Shown here in pieces: positions 1 to 6,675 of a DNA stretch of 15,704 nucleotides (its first letter is position 1; the number at the start of each line of letters is the position of its first letter). Origin of the DNA: DASQTB01 sp035642095 (GTDB lineage: Bacteria > Actinomycetota > UBA4738 > CALAEC01); NCBI GenBank assembly GCA_035642095.1, contig DASQTB010000028.1, forward strand, positions 1 to 15,704, read 5' to 3'. The notes beneath the pieces were generated by a model, which saw only the letters and a list, made by a program, of their open reading frames with translations, was not told where the DNA came from and searched no databases. Both the position numbers and the translations under genes were made by a program.

Positions 1-571
1 CCGCCATGCAGGCGGCGCCGGCGGCCAGTCCCACGACTGGCGAGATTGCGTCCACCACCAGACCGCCGATCAGCGCCCCGCCCAGGGCGGTGACCATTCC
101 CGTGGTCGTCGACACCGAGTTCGCCAGCAGATACCGGTCCGGATCGACCAGCGAAGGGAGGACAGCGTTCTTCGTGGAGTGGAAGAACCGATTGATCGAC
201 ACGTTCGTCAGGATCAGCCCCAGGAGCACCCCCTCCGGCCAGGACCGAGCCGGGATCATCAGCAGGGTCAGGACGGCCATGAGCACCTTCGAGCCCACCA
301 GGATCGACCGGCGGGAAAACCGGTCGATGAACGGGCCGGTGAATGGCCCGACCAATGAGTAGGGGAGGTACGTGACGGCCAGGAGCTTGGTGACTTCCGC
401 GGGGGTCTCGGCCGCCTCGACCGAGAAGATCAGCGCCCCGGCCAGGGCGATCTGGTACAGGCCGTCGCCTGCTTGGGACAGGGCCTGGGCGGCGATCAAC
501 CGGCGGAACCGTCCCGGCTGGGTCAGGGCCCGCAGGTCACGCCGGCGTTCGGACGATCGCTCGGTCCTCAC
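1..571 (-). CDS. MFS transporter, N-terminal part (cut by window edge)
   Basis: This encodes the first 190 residues of a major facilitator superfamily permease; the rest lies beyond the left edge. The GTG start at 571 is chosen because an in-frame TAG sits three codons upstream. After a basic, charged N-terminus (residues 1-24), hydrophobic segments begin near residues 25-50 and 63-80. They are followed by the loop GPFTGPFIDRFSRRS (75-89), which matches the MFS motif A position between helices 2 and 3. The stretch LLANSVSTTTG (148-158) resembles the MFS_3/EntS-like exporter group. It starts 27 bases after the ino1 stop with only a weak GGTAGG ribosome site, so it is probably the third gene of the padR-ino1 operon. 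The substrate cannot be told; efflux is more likely than uptake by family resemblance. Confidence 0.85.
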   Translation of the reverse strand, partial: MRTERSSERRRDLRALTQPGRFRRLIAAQALSQAGDGLYQIALAGALIFSVEAAETPAEVTKLLAVTYLPYSLVGPFTGPFIDRFSRRSILVGSKVLMAVLTLLMIPARSWPEGVLLGLILTNVSINRFFHSTKNAVLPSLVDPDRYLLANSVSTTTGMVTALGGALIGGLVVDAISPVVGLAAGAACMA

Positions 572-598
572 GCCGCGAGCCTACCGGGGGGAGGCCGG

Positions 599-1720
599 TC
601 AGGGCCGAGCGGCGATGAACCGGGTCCAGTCCTGCTCCGTGACCTCACCATTGCCGGCGATGAATTCCTCCACCATCTCCCGGGCCCGGTCGTCGGAGAA
701 CTGGACGGGCGGCGACTTCATCAACCACGCCGACGGCCCGATCAGCGGACCGCCCACGCGTCGATCCATGGCCAGCTTGGCGCACCGGACGGCGTCGATG
801 ACGATGCCGGCGGAGTTCGGAGAGTCCCAGACCTCGAGCTTGAGGTCGACCGACAGTGGGACGTTCCCGAACTCGCGTCCCTCCAGCCGGATGTGCGCCC
901 ACTTCCGGTCCTTCAGCCATGGGACGTGGTCCGACGGACCGATGTGCACGTCCTCGTCGGTGATGCGATCCCGGAGCTGCGACGTCACCGCCTGTGTCTT
1001 CGAGATCTTCTTGGACTGGAGGCGCTCCCGCTCCAGCATGTTCATGAAGTCCATGTTGCCGCCGAAGTTCAGCTGGTACGTGTGGTCGAGCACGGCGCCT
1101 CGATCCTCGAACAGCTTGGCCAGGAGCCGGTGGATGATCGTCGAACCGATCTGGGACTTGATGTCGTCGCCGATGATGGGAAGGCCGGCCTGGTTGAAGC
1201 GCTTCGCCCACCCGGGACGGGACGCGATGAACACGGGGATGCAGTTCACGAAGCCGCATCCGGCCTCAAGGGCCGCCTCGGCGTAATGCCGGGCGGCCTG
1301 CTCGCTTCCCACCGGAAGGTAGCTGACGACCACTTCGGCTCCCGCCTGGCGGAGCGCCGTGGCCACGTCGACCGGGGACTCGTCCGACTCGTTGATCTCC
1401 TCGCGGTAGTAGCGCCCCAGTCCGTCTAGCGTCGGACCGCGTTGGACCTGGACGCCGGTCGGCGGGACGTCATCGGCGAACCGGATCGTGTTGTTCGGTT
1501 CGGCGAGGATCGCCTCCGCCACGTCGCGGCCGACCTTCTTGCCATCGACGTCGAACGCTGCCACGACCTCCACGTCCGAGACGTGGTACGGGCCGAGCTT
1601 CACGTGCATCAGTCCCGGGACCGTGTCGGCCGGGTCCGCGTCCCGGTAGTAGTGCAGCCCCTGCACCAAGGCCGACGCGCAGTTGCCCACCCCGACGATC
1701 GCGATCCGCACCTTGGTCAT
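599..1720 (-). CDS. ino1: Inositol-3-phosphate synthase (1L-myo-inositol-1-phosphate synthase)
   Basis: This NAD-dependent cytosolic enzyme turns glucose 6-phosphate into 1L-myo-inositol 1-phosphate. That is the entry step to phosphatidylinositol, PI mannosides and, in many actinobacteria, mycothiol. The 373-residue product shows the N-terminal dinucleotide-binding loop IVGVGNCAS (8-16) and family blocks SYLPVGSEQAARHY (133-146), NCIPVFIAS (159-167), GDDIKSQIGSTIIHRLL (184-200), LNFGGNMDFMNML (217-229) and SKKISKTQA (236-244). The length fits the short actinobacterial form, whereas eukaryotic enzymes are over 500 residues. The ATG at 1720 has a strong GGAGGAGGG ribosome site and overlaps the padR stop as ATGA, so the longer open frame upstream is rejected. 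From family knowledge, M. tuberculosis has the same order (Rv0047c PadR, Rv0046c ino1). Control is likely through the padR promoter and operator. Confidence 0.97.
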   Translation of the reverse strand: MTKVRIAIVGVGNCASALVQGLHYYRDADPADTVPGLMHVKLGPYHVSDVEVVAAFDVDGKKVGRDVAEAILAEPNNTIRFADDVPPTGVQVQRGPTLDGLGRYYREEINESDESPVDVATALRQAGAEVVVSYLPVGSEQAARHYAEAALEAGCGFVNCIPVFIASRPGWAKRFNQAGLPIIGDDIKSQIGSTIIHRLLAKLFEDRGAVLDHTYQLNFGGNMDFMNMLERERLQSKKISKTQAVTSQLRDRITDEDVHIGPSDHVPWLKDRKWAHIRLEGREFGNVPLSVDLKLEVWDSPNSAGIVIDAVRCAKLAMDRRVGGPLIGPSAWLMKSPPVQFSDDRAREMVEEFIAGNGEVTEQDWTRFIAARP

Positions 1721-2295
1721 GCTCCCTCCTCCTTGGCACCGGCGGCGGTCTTGCGGCGGGCCCGTCGTGGCCTGCGTGTGGCTCGCCGCTCCGCCTCGAT
1801 CATGTGGTCGACCCACGAGATGTCCCGCTCGGTGGCGTCCATCCCGTGGCGCATCAGCGACAGCGTGTAGCTGTCACTCACTCGGCGCTCTGTTAGGCGC
1901 TGCTTCAACTCGGTCAACCTGGCCATCAAGGCTGCCCGTCGCCGCTCCAGCACCCCGATCCTGGTCTCCGGCTTGAGGTACCGGAAGAACGCCAGACGGA
2001 CTCGGAAGCCGTTGTCGTCCCCGACCGGCTCGCGCTCCCCGGCCGACTCCAGCAGGCCGGCGAACAGGGCCTCACCCTTCTCGGTCAGGCGGTACACGTT
2101 GCGCCGGCGCCCCACGGTGGCCTTGGGGAACACCTCCTCCACCGCGCCCTGGGCCTTGAGACGCTTGAGCGCCGGGTAGAGGGCTCCGTAGGACACCTGC
2201 CAGAAGGGGCCGAGCGTCTCGGACAGGCTTTTCTTGAGCTGGTAGCCATGCATCGAGCGCTCCTTCAGGAGGCCCAGGACGGCCAGTTCCAGCAC
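1717..2295 (-). CDS. PadR-family transcriptional regulator
   Basis: This is a 192-residue PadR-type repressor. The N-terminal winged helix (about residues 1-80) has the family signature: LAVLGLLKERSMHGYQL at 4-20, SYGALYPALKRLKAQG at 35-50, and RRNVYRLTEKG at 64-74 for the wing. Residues about 95-175 form a charged helical segment of the Vir_act_alpha_C type used for dimerisation, and the tail is rich in Arg and Lys. The GTG start at 2295 has a GAGGAGAG ribosome site about 6 bases upstream. The stop overlaps the ino1 start (ATGA), so the two genes should be translationally coupled. The leader carries a long dyad over the expected transcription start, the usual arrangement for autoregulation. 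Control of inositol synthesis is inferred from position; the ligand is unknown. Confidence 0.95.
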   Translation of the reverse strand: MLELAVLGLLKERSMHGYQLKKSLSETLGPFWQVSYGALYPALKRLKAQGAVEEVFPKATVGRRRNVYRLTEKGEALFAGLLESAGEREPVGDDNGFRVRLAFFRYLKPETRIGVLERRRAALMARLTELKQRLTERRVSDSYTLSLMRHGMDATERDISWVDHMIEAERRATRRPRRARRKTAAGAKEEGA

Positions 2296-2324
2296 GGTTC
2301 TCTCCTCTCGGGGCTCTCTCGGCC

Positions 2325-2363
2325 TATCGAACCGATATATCAGGCCGATATATCGTCTCGATA
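2325..2363. promoter_or_regulatory. Probable PadR operator: nested dyad with two CGATATATC arms
   Basis: An AT-rich island in GC-rich DNA reads TATCGA-N2-CGATATATC-N5-GATATATCG-N2-TCGATA, centred at 2344. The outer 6-base arms (2325-2330, 2358-2363) and inner 9-base arms (2333-2341, 2347-2355) are perfect inverted repeats. The inner units also read as a direct repeat, CCGATATATC at 2332-2341 and 2345-2354, 13 bases apart; CGATATATCG at 2346-2355 is itself a palindrome. It begins at the -10 box of the padR promoter and covers the expected transcription start, so bound protein would block transcription. Two dimers side by side would fit. That PadR itself binds is inferred from position. Confidence 0.75.
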
Positions 2364-2392
2364 CACTACCGGGACCCCAGGCGGCGTGTCAA
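2363..2392 (-). promoter_or_regulatory. Sigma-70-type promoter of the padR-ino1 operon
   Basis: On the minus strand a perfect TTGACA (2392-2387) is followed after 18 bases by TAGTGT (2368-2363). The predicted start falls near 2356, giving a leader of about 60 bases before the padR GTG. The -10 box touches the operator dyad. Confidence 0.7.
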
Positions 2393-2494
2393 CTCACGCA
2401 GTCAGTCGAGGTCTCCGAGGTACAGGAGCCAGAACGCCGCGCTCCCCGCACGGTCGGAGCGAGCTGTGCAGAAGTCGGTTAGTCACGAGGGGAT

Positions 2495-2535
2495 GATCCG
2501 GAGATCGGCGGGAGCGGCGGTCGCCGGGCCGGATC
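2495..2535. repeat. Two-tier hairpin-forming inverted repeat
   Basis: GATCCGG (2495-2501) pairs with CCGGATC (2529-2535). Inside it CGGCG (2506-2510) pairs with CGCCG (2522-2526) around an 11-base loop. The asymmetric internal loop makes it look like folded RNA rather than a protein-binding palindrome. GC-rich sequence gives short chance stems, so this is moderate evidence only. Confidence 0.45.
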
Positions 2536-2596
2536 GGAGGAGCGGCCGGGGGCTGCCGCCGGGGAACCGGCCTCGTCGGATCTCCCCTCGCGGGTC

Positions 2597-2646
2597 CCCG
2601 GGCCGCCGCGGGCATCGCGGCCCGGGTCGATCAAGGTGTTCGACCC
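2597..2646. repeat. Two abutting perfect inverted repeats
   Basis: CCCGGGCCGC (2597-2606) pairs perfectly with GCGGCCCGGG (2617-2626) around a 10-base loop. GGGTCGA (2624-2630) pairs perfectly with TCGACCC (2640-2646) around a 9-base loop. The two stems share GGG at 2624-2626, so full formation of one competes with the other. Such mutually exclusive stems next to a terminator-like hairpin would be expected of an RNA switch, though chance in GC-rich DNA is possible. Confidence 0.5.
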
Positions 2647-2649
2647 CAC

Positions 2650-2681
2650 GCGGCTCTCCTCCTGCCTGGCGAGCCGCTTTT
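2650..2681 (+). terminator. Probable intrinsic terminator (plus strand)
   Basis: GCGGCTC (2650-2656) pairs with GAGCCGC (2671-2677) around a 14-base loop and is followed directly by TTTT (2678-2681). On the plus strand this has the form of a rho-independent terminator with a short U-run. No plus-strand gene lies just upstream, so it would end a noncoding transcript, or guard the next gene from read-through. Confidence 0.5.
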
Positions 2682-2706
2682 CCCACCTGCGGTCGATGCG
2701 TCGCCC

Positions 2707-2736
2707 TGGTCAGGCCCGAAGTCGAGCCACTAGACT
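2707..2736 (+). promoter_or_regulatory. Promoter for a leaderless phosphohydrolase transcript
   Basis: TGGTCA (2707-2712, four of six matches to TTGACA), an 18-base spacer and TAGACT (2731-2736) are followed by only nine bases before the ATG at 2746. Transcription would therefore start at or within a few bases of the start codon. No ribosome site precedes the ATG, which agrees with a leaderless mRNA. Confidence 0.6.
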
Positions 2737-2745
2737 CCACTCGCC

Positions 2746-4326
2746 ATGCCACGCGTCCTTCTCATCGGATGGGACGGGGCCGACTGGCGCATCCTCGATC
2801 CGATGCTGGAGGCGGGGCTGTTGCCCAACCTCAAGGCCCTGATCGATCGGGGCGCCAGAGGCATCCTGAAGTCGACGATCCCCAACCACTCCTGGGCGGC
2901 CTGGCCATCGTTCCTGACGGGCCTGGAGCCCTCGAACCACGGCGTCTACGACATCTTCGAGAAGGAGATCGGTGAGCGGCGGAGCCTCCCGGTGACGTAT
3001 CGCTCGATCAAGGAGAAGACGATGCTGGGGGACCTCGCCGCCGCCGGCGTGCCGATGGTGATGACGAACCTCCCCCTTACGTTCCCGCCACCCAGGGTGG
3101 AGGGGGCGCTGGTGGCAGGCGGTGTCCTCCCCAAATGGCGCCCGTTCACCCATCCCGAATCACTGGCCCAGGACCTGGAGAGAGCGGGGTCGCCGTTCCC
3201 GATCAACGGGATGTCCTGGACGACATATCGTCACCGACCGGGCCCGTTCCTGGCGGAGGCCATGAACCTCACCGCCGCCCGGACCAAGGCCAACCTGTGG
3301 CTGCTGGACAACACGGACTGGCGGTTCGCCTCACTGATCTACGTGGCCACCGACCGGGTCCAGCACTGCCTGGACAAGATGGTGGCTCCCGACCACCCGG
3401 ACCATGACACTCTTTCCCGACAGCCTCTGGCCGAGAAGGTTCGGGATGTTTACCGGCTGCTGGACGAAGGCCTGGGCCGCATCCTGGAGCGGGCCAACGA
3501 CGAAGATCTCGTGCTGTTCATCTCGGACCACGGCTTCCAGTCGTGCACCAGGGCCGTGCACATGGACCGACTGCTGGAGCACTTCGGGTTCCTCAAGTTC
3601 ACGGCGTCGAAGGCGGTGTTCGGTCCGATGCAGTGGGGCGCGATGCGGGCCGTGGCCCGCAAGGTCTACGATGTCCTCGGGCTCCACGGGCGGGTGTCGC
3701 TTCCGCAGTCGGTCAACTGGCAGAGGACCGTGGCCTATACCTCGATCCGGTCCACCGGCGAGGGTGTGTCGATCAACCTGGCCGGTCGGGAGGCCGAGGG
3801 GATCGTCGATCCCGCCGACTTCGAGTCCACCCGGGACAGAATCATGGAGGCGCTCGACGGGTTCACCGACCCCGACACCGGGCGGAAGCCGATGCAGCGG
3901 GTCCTCCGCCGGGAGGACGTGTTCACGGGCCGCTTCGCGGAGACCGCTCCGGACATCGTTCTCGAGCCGGCTCCCCTGTATTCGCTGACCCACGCCAAGT
4001 CGATGGTCGAGGACGCCGACTGGCTCTCGGGCGACCATCGGATGGACGGGGTCATCGCCGCGGCGGGCCCCGGCATCGGGACCGGGGCCTTGGCCGAACC
4101 CGCCCTGTTGATCGACATGGCTCCGACGATCCTGGCCGCCCTCGGGACCCCGGCATCGGTGAAGCACGACGGCCAGGTGCTGTCCGCGCTTGTCGGCGAC
4201 GAGGCGAAGGTGGCCGGGCCCGGGATGCGGGAGGCCACCGAGGGAGCGGCCGACGAGACGGGGTTGGCCGAGGACGAGGCGCTGGAGGTCGAGGAGCACC
4301 TCCGCGGCCTTGGCTACCTCGAGTAA
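2746..4326 (+). CDS. Alkaline phosphatase superfamily phosphohydrolase/phosphodiesterase
   Basis: This 526-residue hydrolase is of the type I phosphodiesterase/nucleotide pyrophosphatase kind (COG3379-like predicted phosphohydrolase/phosphomutase). The two-zinc site can be assigned by pattern: D10 in LIGWDGADW, nucleophile T44 in KSTIPNH, D203 and H207 in VATDRVQH, D261-H262 in FISDHGF, and H431 in SGDHRMDG. All seven expected positions are present, so it should be active. The C-terminus ends in EEHLRGLGYLE, a tail common in this family. No signal peptide or membrane helix is seen, which suggests action in the cytoplasm or at the inner membrane face. The following flippase gene overlaps its end, pointing to a phosphorylated or nucleotide-linked envelope precursor as substrate; this is inference. 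The ATG at 2746 sits nine bases after a -10 box. Confidence 0.9.
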   Translation: MPRVLLIGWDGADWRILDPMLEAGLLPNLKALIDRGARGILKSTIPNHSWAAWPSFLTGLEPSNHGVYDIFEKEIGERRSLPVTYRSIKEKTMLGDLAAAGVPMVMTNLPLTFPPPRVEGALVAGGVLPKWRPFTHPESLAQDLERAGSPFPINGMSWTTYRHRPGPFLAEAMNLTAARTKANLWLLDNTDWRFASLIYVATDRVQHCLDKMVAPDHPDHDTLSRQPLAEKVRDVYRLLDEGLGRILERANDEDLVLFISDHGFQSCTRAVHMDRLLEHFGFLKFTASKAVFGPMQWGAMRAVARKVYDVLGLHGRVSLPQSVNWQRTVAYTSIRSTGEGVSINLAGREAEGIVDPADFESTRDRIMEALDGFTDPDTGRKPMQRVLRREDVFTGRFAETAPDIVLEPAPLYSLTHAKSMVEDADWLSGDHRMDGVIAAAGPGIGTGALAEPALLIDMAPTILAALGTPASVKHDGQVLSALVGDEAKVAGPGMREATEGAADETGLAEDEALEVEEHLRGLGYLE

Positions 4327-5935
4327 CGAGGGGGACCCGCCCCGGGTCCACCAGGGTGAGGGGGTTCCTCCGGACCGGCCGGCCGGATTCCGGGCGGCCC
4401 TGGAACAGCTCCTCCCGTTCGAGCGGTTCGGCGACGAACGGACCATCCTGGCGGGCACAGGCCAGAGCGCCGTCGGACTGGTCGTGGCCATCCTGGCCAC
4501 GTTCGGCACCCAGGTCCTGATCACCAGGACCCTGGGCGCCGCCGCATTCGGCATCGTCACGCTGGCCACGCAGGGGGCCCTGGTCCTGGGGTTCTTCTCC
4601 CGGGTGGGCATGGACATGGCCTCGGTCCGCGAGGTGGCCATCGAGGTCGGCCAGGGCCGACGGGGGCGGGTCCGGGGGATCGTCAACCGGGCCTCGCTGA
4701 TCGCCGGGGTGGCCAGCGTGGTCGTCGGCGCGGCGGTGTTCCTCCTGTCCGAGGCGCTGGCCCGAGCCTTCGCCCCCGATCGCGTGGCCGCGGCCACGGC
4801 CGCGTTCCGAGCCGGCGCCCTGGCCGTTCCGTTCACCGCGCTGGTTCAGGTCTATCTGGGCGGCACCCGCGGGCTGAAGATCATGCGCCACACCCTGTTC
4901 GTGTTCTGGATGGGCCAGCCGCTGGGATGGATGGCCCTGATCCTGGCGGGATGGGTCCTGTCCCGGTCCGTCGGCGTGACCACCCTGGCGTACTCGGTGT
5001 CGTGGCTCCTGGCCACGGCGGCCGCGGCGCTCCTGTGGTTTCGGGAGACCCGCGGCTTCGGCCGCGATCCCGCTCCGCCGGGGGAGCTGGTCGGCCTCCT
5101 CAGGTACGGTGCCCCTCGCGCTCCGGCGGCGCTGTTCTCCCAACTTCTCTTCTGGACCGATCTGTACGTCCTCTCCCTATACGCGACGTCTGTCGAGACG
5201 GGCATCTACGCGGCCGCGGCTCGGGCCGCTCAGGTGATTCTCCTGTTCATCATCTCGGTGAGCCTGATGTTCACCCCCTTCGTGGCGGACCTCCACGCCC
5301 GGGGTGAGCGCCAGAAGTTGGATCGACTGTTCAAGCAGATCACTCGGTGGACCATGGGGGCCACGCTGCCGCTGTTCGTCGTGCTGGCGGTGACGCCCTC
5401 CTCGGCCCTTCGATTGTTCGGATCGGAGTTCGGGGCCGGGCAGACCGCCCTGCTGATCCTCCTGCTCGGCCAGCTCGTGAACGTGGCCACCGGCACGGTC
5501 GGCTTCGTCCTGATCATGGTGGGTCGGACGGGGTGGGATCTGGTGGTGTACGGGGCCTCCGTGGCCTTCGATATCGCCGTCGCCGTGTTGCTCATCGCGG
5601 GGTTGAGTCTGGGAATGGAGGGGGCGGCCATCGCCGGGGCCCTGACCATGGCGTTATCCAAGCTGGCCCGACTGTGGCTGGTGTGGCGGTTCGTAGGGAT
5701 CCAACCGTTCGACCTGGACTACGCACGACTGGTGATCCCCACCGGAGCGGCCTTCGCGGCGGGGATCGCCGCCCACCTTCTTCTCCGGAGCGAGACCTGG
5801 CCGGTCGACCTGGTGGGGACCGGCGTCGTCACCCTGATCGTCTACGTGCCGGTCCTCCTGCTGGCGGGGCTCCCTCAGGTCGAACGCCAAACGGCGCTCC
5901 GGCTGGGGTCGGCCATTCTCGGCCGAAGGTCCTAG
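4310..5935 (+). CDS. Oligosaccharide/lipid flippase (MOP superfamily, Wzx-like)
   Basis: This is a polytopic membrane protein of about 541 residues with roughly 12-14 hydrophobic segments. The polar N-terminal 45 residues lead into LAGTGQSAVGLVVAILATF, then TRTLGAAAFGIVTLA, the classic first-helix region of polysaccharide-synthesis (Wzx-like) flippases, which move lipid-linked sugars across the inner membrane. The start is uncertain. The frame has no ATG or GTG between the upstream stop and helix 1, so the TTG at 4310, inside the last codons of the phosphohydrolase gene (17-base overlap), is the best choice. The open frame continues to an ATG at 4190, but that would need a 137-base overlap with low-complexity arginine-rich sequence. 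Overlap and shared direction mean co-transcription with the phosphohydrolase. The exported glycan cannot be told. Confidence 0.88.
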   Translation: MATSSNEGDPPRVHQGEGVPPDRPAGFRAALEQLLPFERFGDERTILAGTGQSAVGLVVAILATFGTQVLITRTLGAAAFGIVTLATQGALVLGFFSRVGMDMASVREVAIEVGQGRRGRVRGIVNRASLIAGVASVVVGAAVFLLSEALARAFAPDRVAAATAAFRAGALAVPFTALVQVYLGGTRGLKIMRHTLFVFWMGQPLGWMALILAGWVLSRSVGVTTLAYSVSWLLATAAAALLWFRETRGFGRDPAPPGELVGLLRYGAPRAPAALFSQLLFWTDLYVLSLYATSVETGIYAAAARAAQVILLFIISVSLMFTPFVADLHARGERQKLDRLFKQITRWTMGATLPLFVVLAVTPSSALRLFGSEFGAGQTALLILLLGQLVNVATGTVGFVLIMVGRTGWDLVVYGASVAFDIAVAVLLIAGLSLGMEGAAIAGALTMALSKLARLWLVWRFVGIQPFDLDYARLVIPTGAAFAAGIAAHLLLRSETWPVDLVGTGVVTLIVYVPVLLLAGLPQVERQTALRLGSAILGRRS

Positions 5936-5981
5936 CACCCGTGGGCGGGAAGTCCGACTGGCGCGACCGCACCGGGCCTCC

Positions 5982-5987
5982 TACTCT
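5982..5987 (+). promoter_or_regulatory. -10 box for a leaderless small-protein transcript
   Basis: TACTCT lies nine bases before the ATG at 5997, the same geometry as at 2731 and 8970. No clear -35 element is seen, and no ribosome site separates the two. Confidence 0.5.
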
Positions 5988-5996
5988 GGGTTCGAC

Positions 5997-6206
5997 ATGA
6001 ACAACAGGCTCGCCGCCCGTTCGGGACCGGCCCGGTGCTCGTCCTGCGGGGCCATCCTGGCCGAGGCGGTGGATTCGAGCGGGATAGTCACGGTGGGGGA
6101 GCTCCAGGTTGCGTTCCGCCGTCACACCGACCACCTGGTCTGCCCCCAGTGTCTCCTCTCCTACCGGGTCACCGACCTCCTCCCCGCTCGCGTGACGTCG
6201 CGCTAG
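5997..6206 (+). CDS. Small putative zinc-ribbon protein
   Basis: This 69-residue protein of unknown function has two cysteine pairs, C14-S-S-C17 and C49-P-Q-C52. The 31-residue spacing is typical of a treble-clef or zinc-ribbon fold. Between them is an acidic and hydrophobic stretch with a short basic patch (FRRH, 40-43). There is no signal peptide or membrane helix, so it is probably cytoplasmic. Support for it being real comes from the paired CxxC motifs and a -10 box placed for leaderless transcription. The last 38 bases overlap the end of the convergent TIGR00725-like gene, so the two mRNAs are complementary there. It is transcribed separately from the flippase, 61 bases upstream. I do not recognise a named family. 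Confidence 0.7.
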   Translation: MNNRLAARSGPARCSSCGAILAEAVDSSGIVTVGELQVAFRRHTDHLVCPQCLLSYRVTDLLPARVTSR

Positions 6207-6675
6207 CGGTCGCTTCCAGCGCCGCCCTGACCGCCTCTTCCGGTGTCTCCGCCCGAGTGATCCGATCGCCTCTCGGGGCGTCGGAGAGAAGTTCCCACGT
6301 GCCGAGGACGACGACGGGGATCCCCATCTTCGCGGCCAGGGCGATCTCGGACAACGTGCCCCACTCCCCCCCGACGGCCAGGACGGCGTCGGCCACCCGG
6401 ACCACGAAAGCGTTCCGAGCCTCGCCGATCCCCAGCGGAAGGGCCACGGTCAGGTGCGGGCTGGCTCCCGCCCTGCTCTCGCCGGGCAGAATGCCGACGG
6501 CGATCCCGCCGGCCGTCGTCGCCCCCCGGGCGGCAGCGTCCATCACGCCCCCCAGGCCGCCGCACACCACGACGGCCCCGGCTTCGGCGAGCCGCCTGCC
6601 GATCTCTTCGGCCCACAGCGTCTCTTTCGCTGTGGCGGCTCCGGGACCGCACACGGCCACGTACCGTCCGGTCAC
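6169..6675 (-). CDS. TIGR00725/LOG-like Rossmann-fold nucleotide-binding protein
   Basis: This 168-residue protein is of the SLOG superfamily, related to cytokinin-activating LOG phosphoribohydrolases and the TIGR00725 group. It shows VAVCGPG (6-12) in the first strand-loop, VVCGGLGGVMDAAARGA (36-52) with the phosphate-binding GGxGGxM loop, RNAFVVRVADAVLAVGG (87-103), and GGEWGTLSEIALA (102-114), the counterpart of the LOG PGGxGTxxE motif. The W in GGEWGT differs from plain LOG enzymes and fits TIGR00725. The start is GTG at 6675, giving a GTGA overlap with the helicase stop and so translational coupling. Known relatives bind or cleave nucleotides, but this subgroup has no settled role. Coupling to a DNA-repair helicase is the best functional clue and is inference. 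Confidence 0.88.
   Translation of the reverse strand: MTGRYVAVCGPGAATAKETLWAEEIGRRLAEAGAVVVCGGLGGVMDAAARGATTAGGIAVGILPGESRAGASPHLTVALPLGIGEARNAFVVRVADAVLAVGGEWGTLSEIALAAKMGIPVVVLGTWELLSDAPRGDRITRAETPEEAVRAALEATASATSRERGGGR

Larger units (their letters stand above)
2393..2745. other. Gene-free stretch rich in inverted repeats
   Basis: No convincing coding region is present: the open frames here have arginine/proline-rich, low-complexity translations, no good ribosome sites, and overlap clear genes or regulatory DNA. The right half (2495-2681) holds several inverted repeats, the last followed by TTTT; the final 40 bases carry the promoter of the next gene. I see no tRNA, SRP RNA, tmRNA or RNase P signature and no riboswitch consensus that I recognise. 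Confidence 0.6.

Noticed and set aside
2394..2615. Possible small genes in the gap between padR and the phosphohydrolase
   Set aside because: Frames on both strands translate to Arg/Pro-rich sequence, lack ribosome sites, and overlap the promoter or the inverted repeats.
2624..2650. tRNA-like T-arm (GTTCGACC) in the gap
   Set aside because: The flanking bases do not form the 5-bp T-stem, and no acceptor, D or anticodon arm could be placed around it.
3331..4836. Long open frame antisense to the phosphohydrolase and flippase genes
   Set aside because: Its translation is rich in Arg, Pro and Gly with no recognisable motif, and it mirrors the codon bias of two well-supported plus-strand genes. 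Such antisense frames are expected in very GC-rich DNA.
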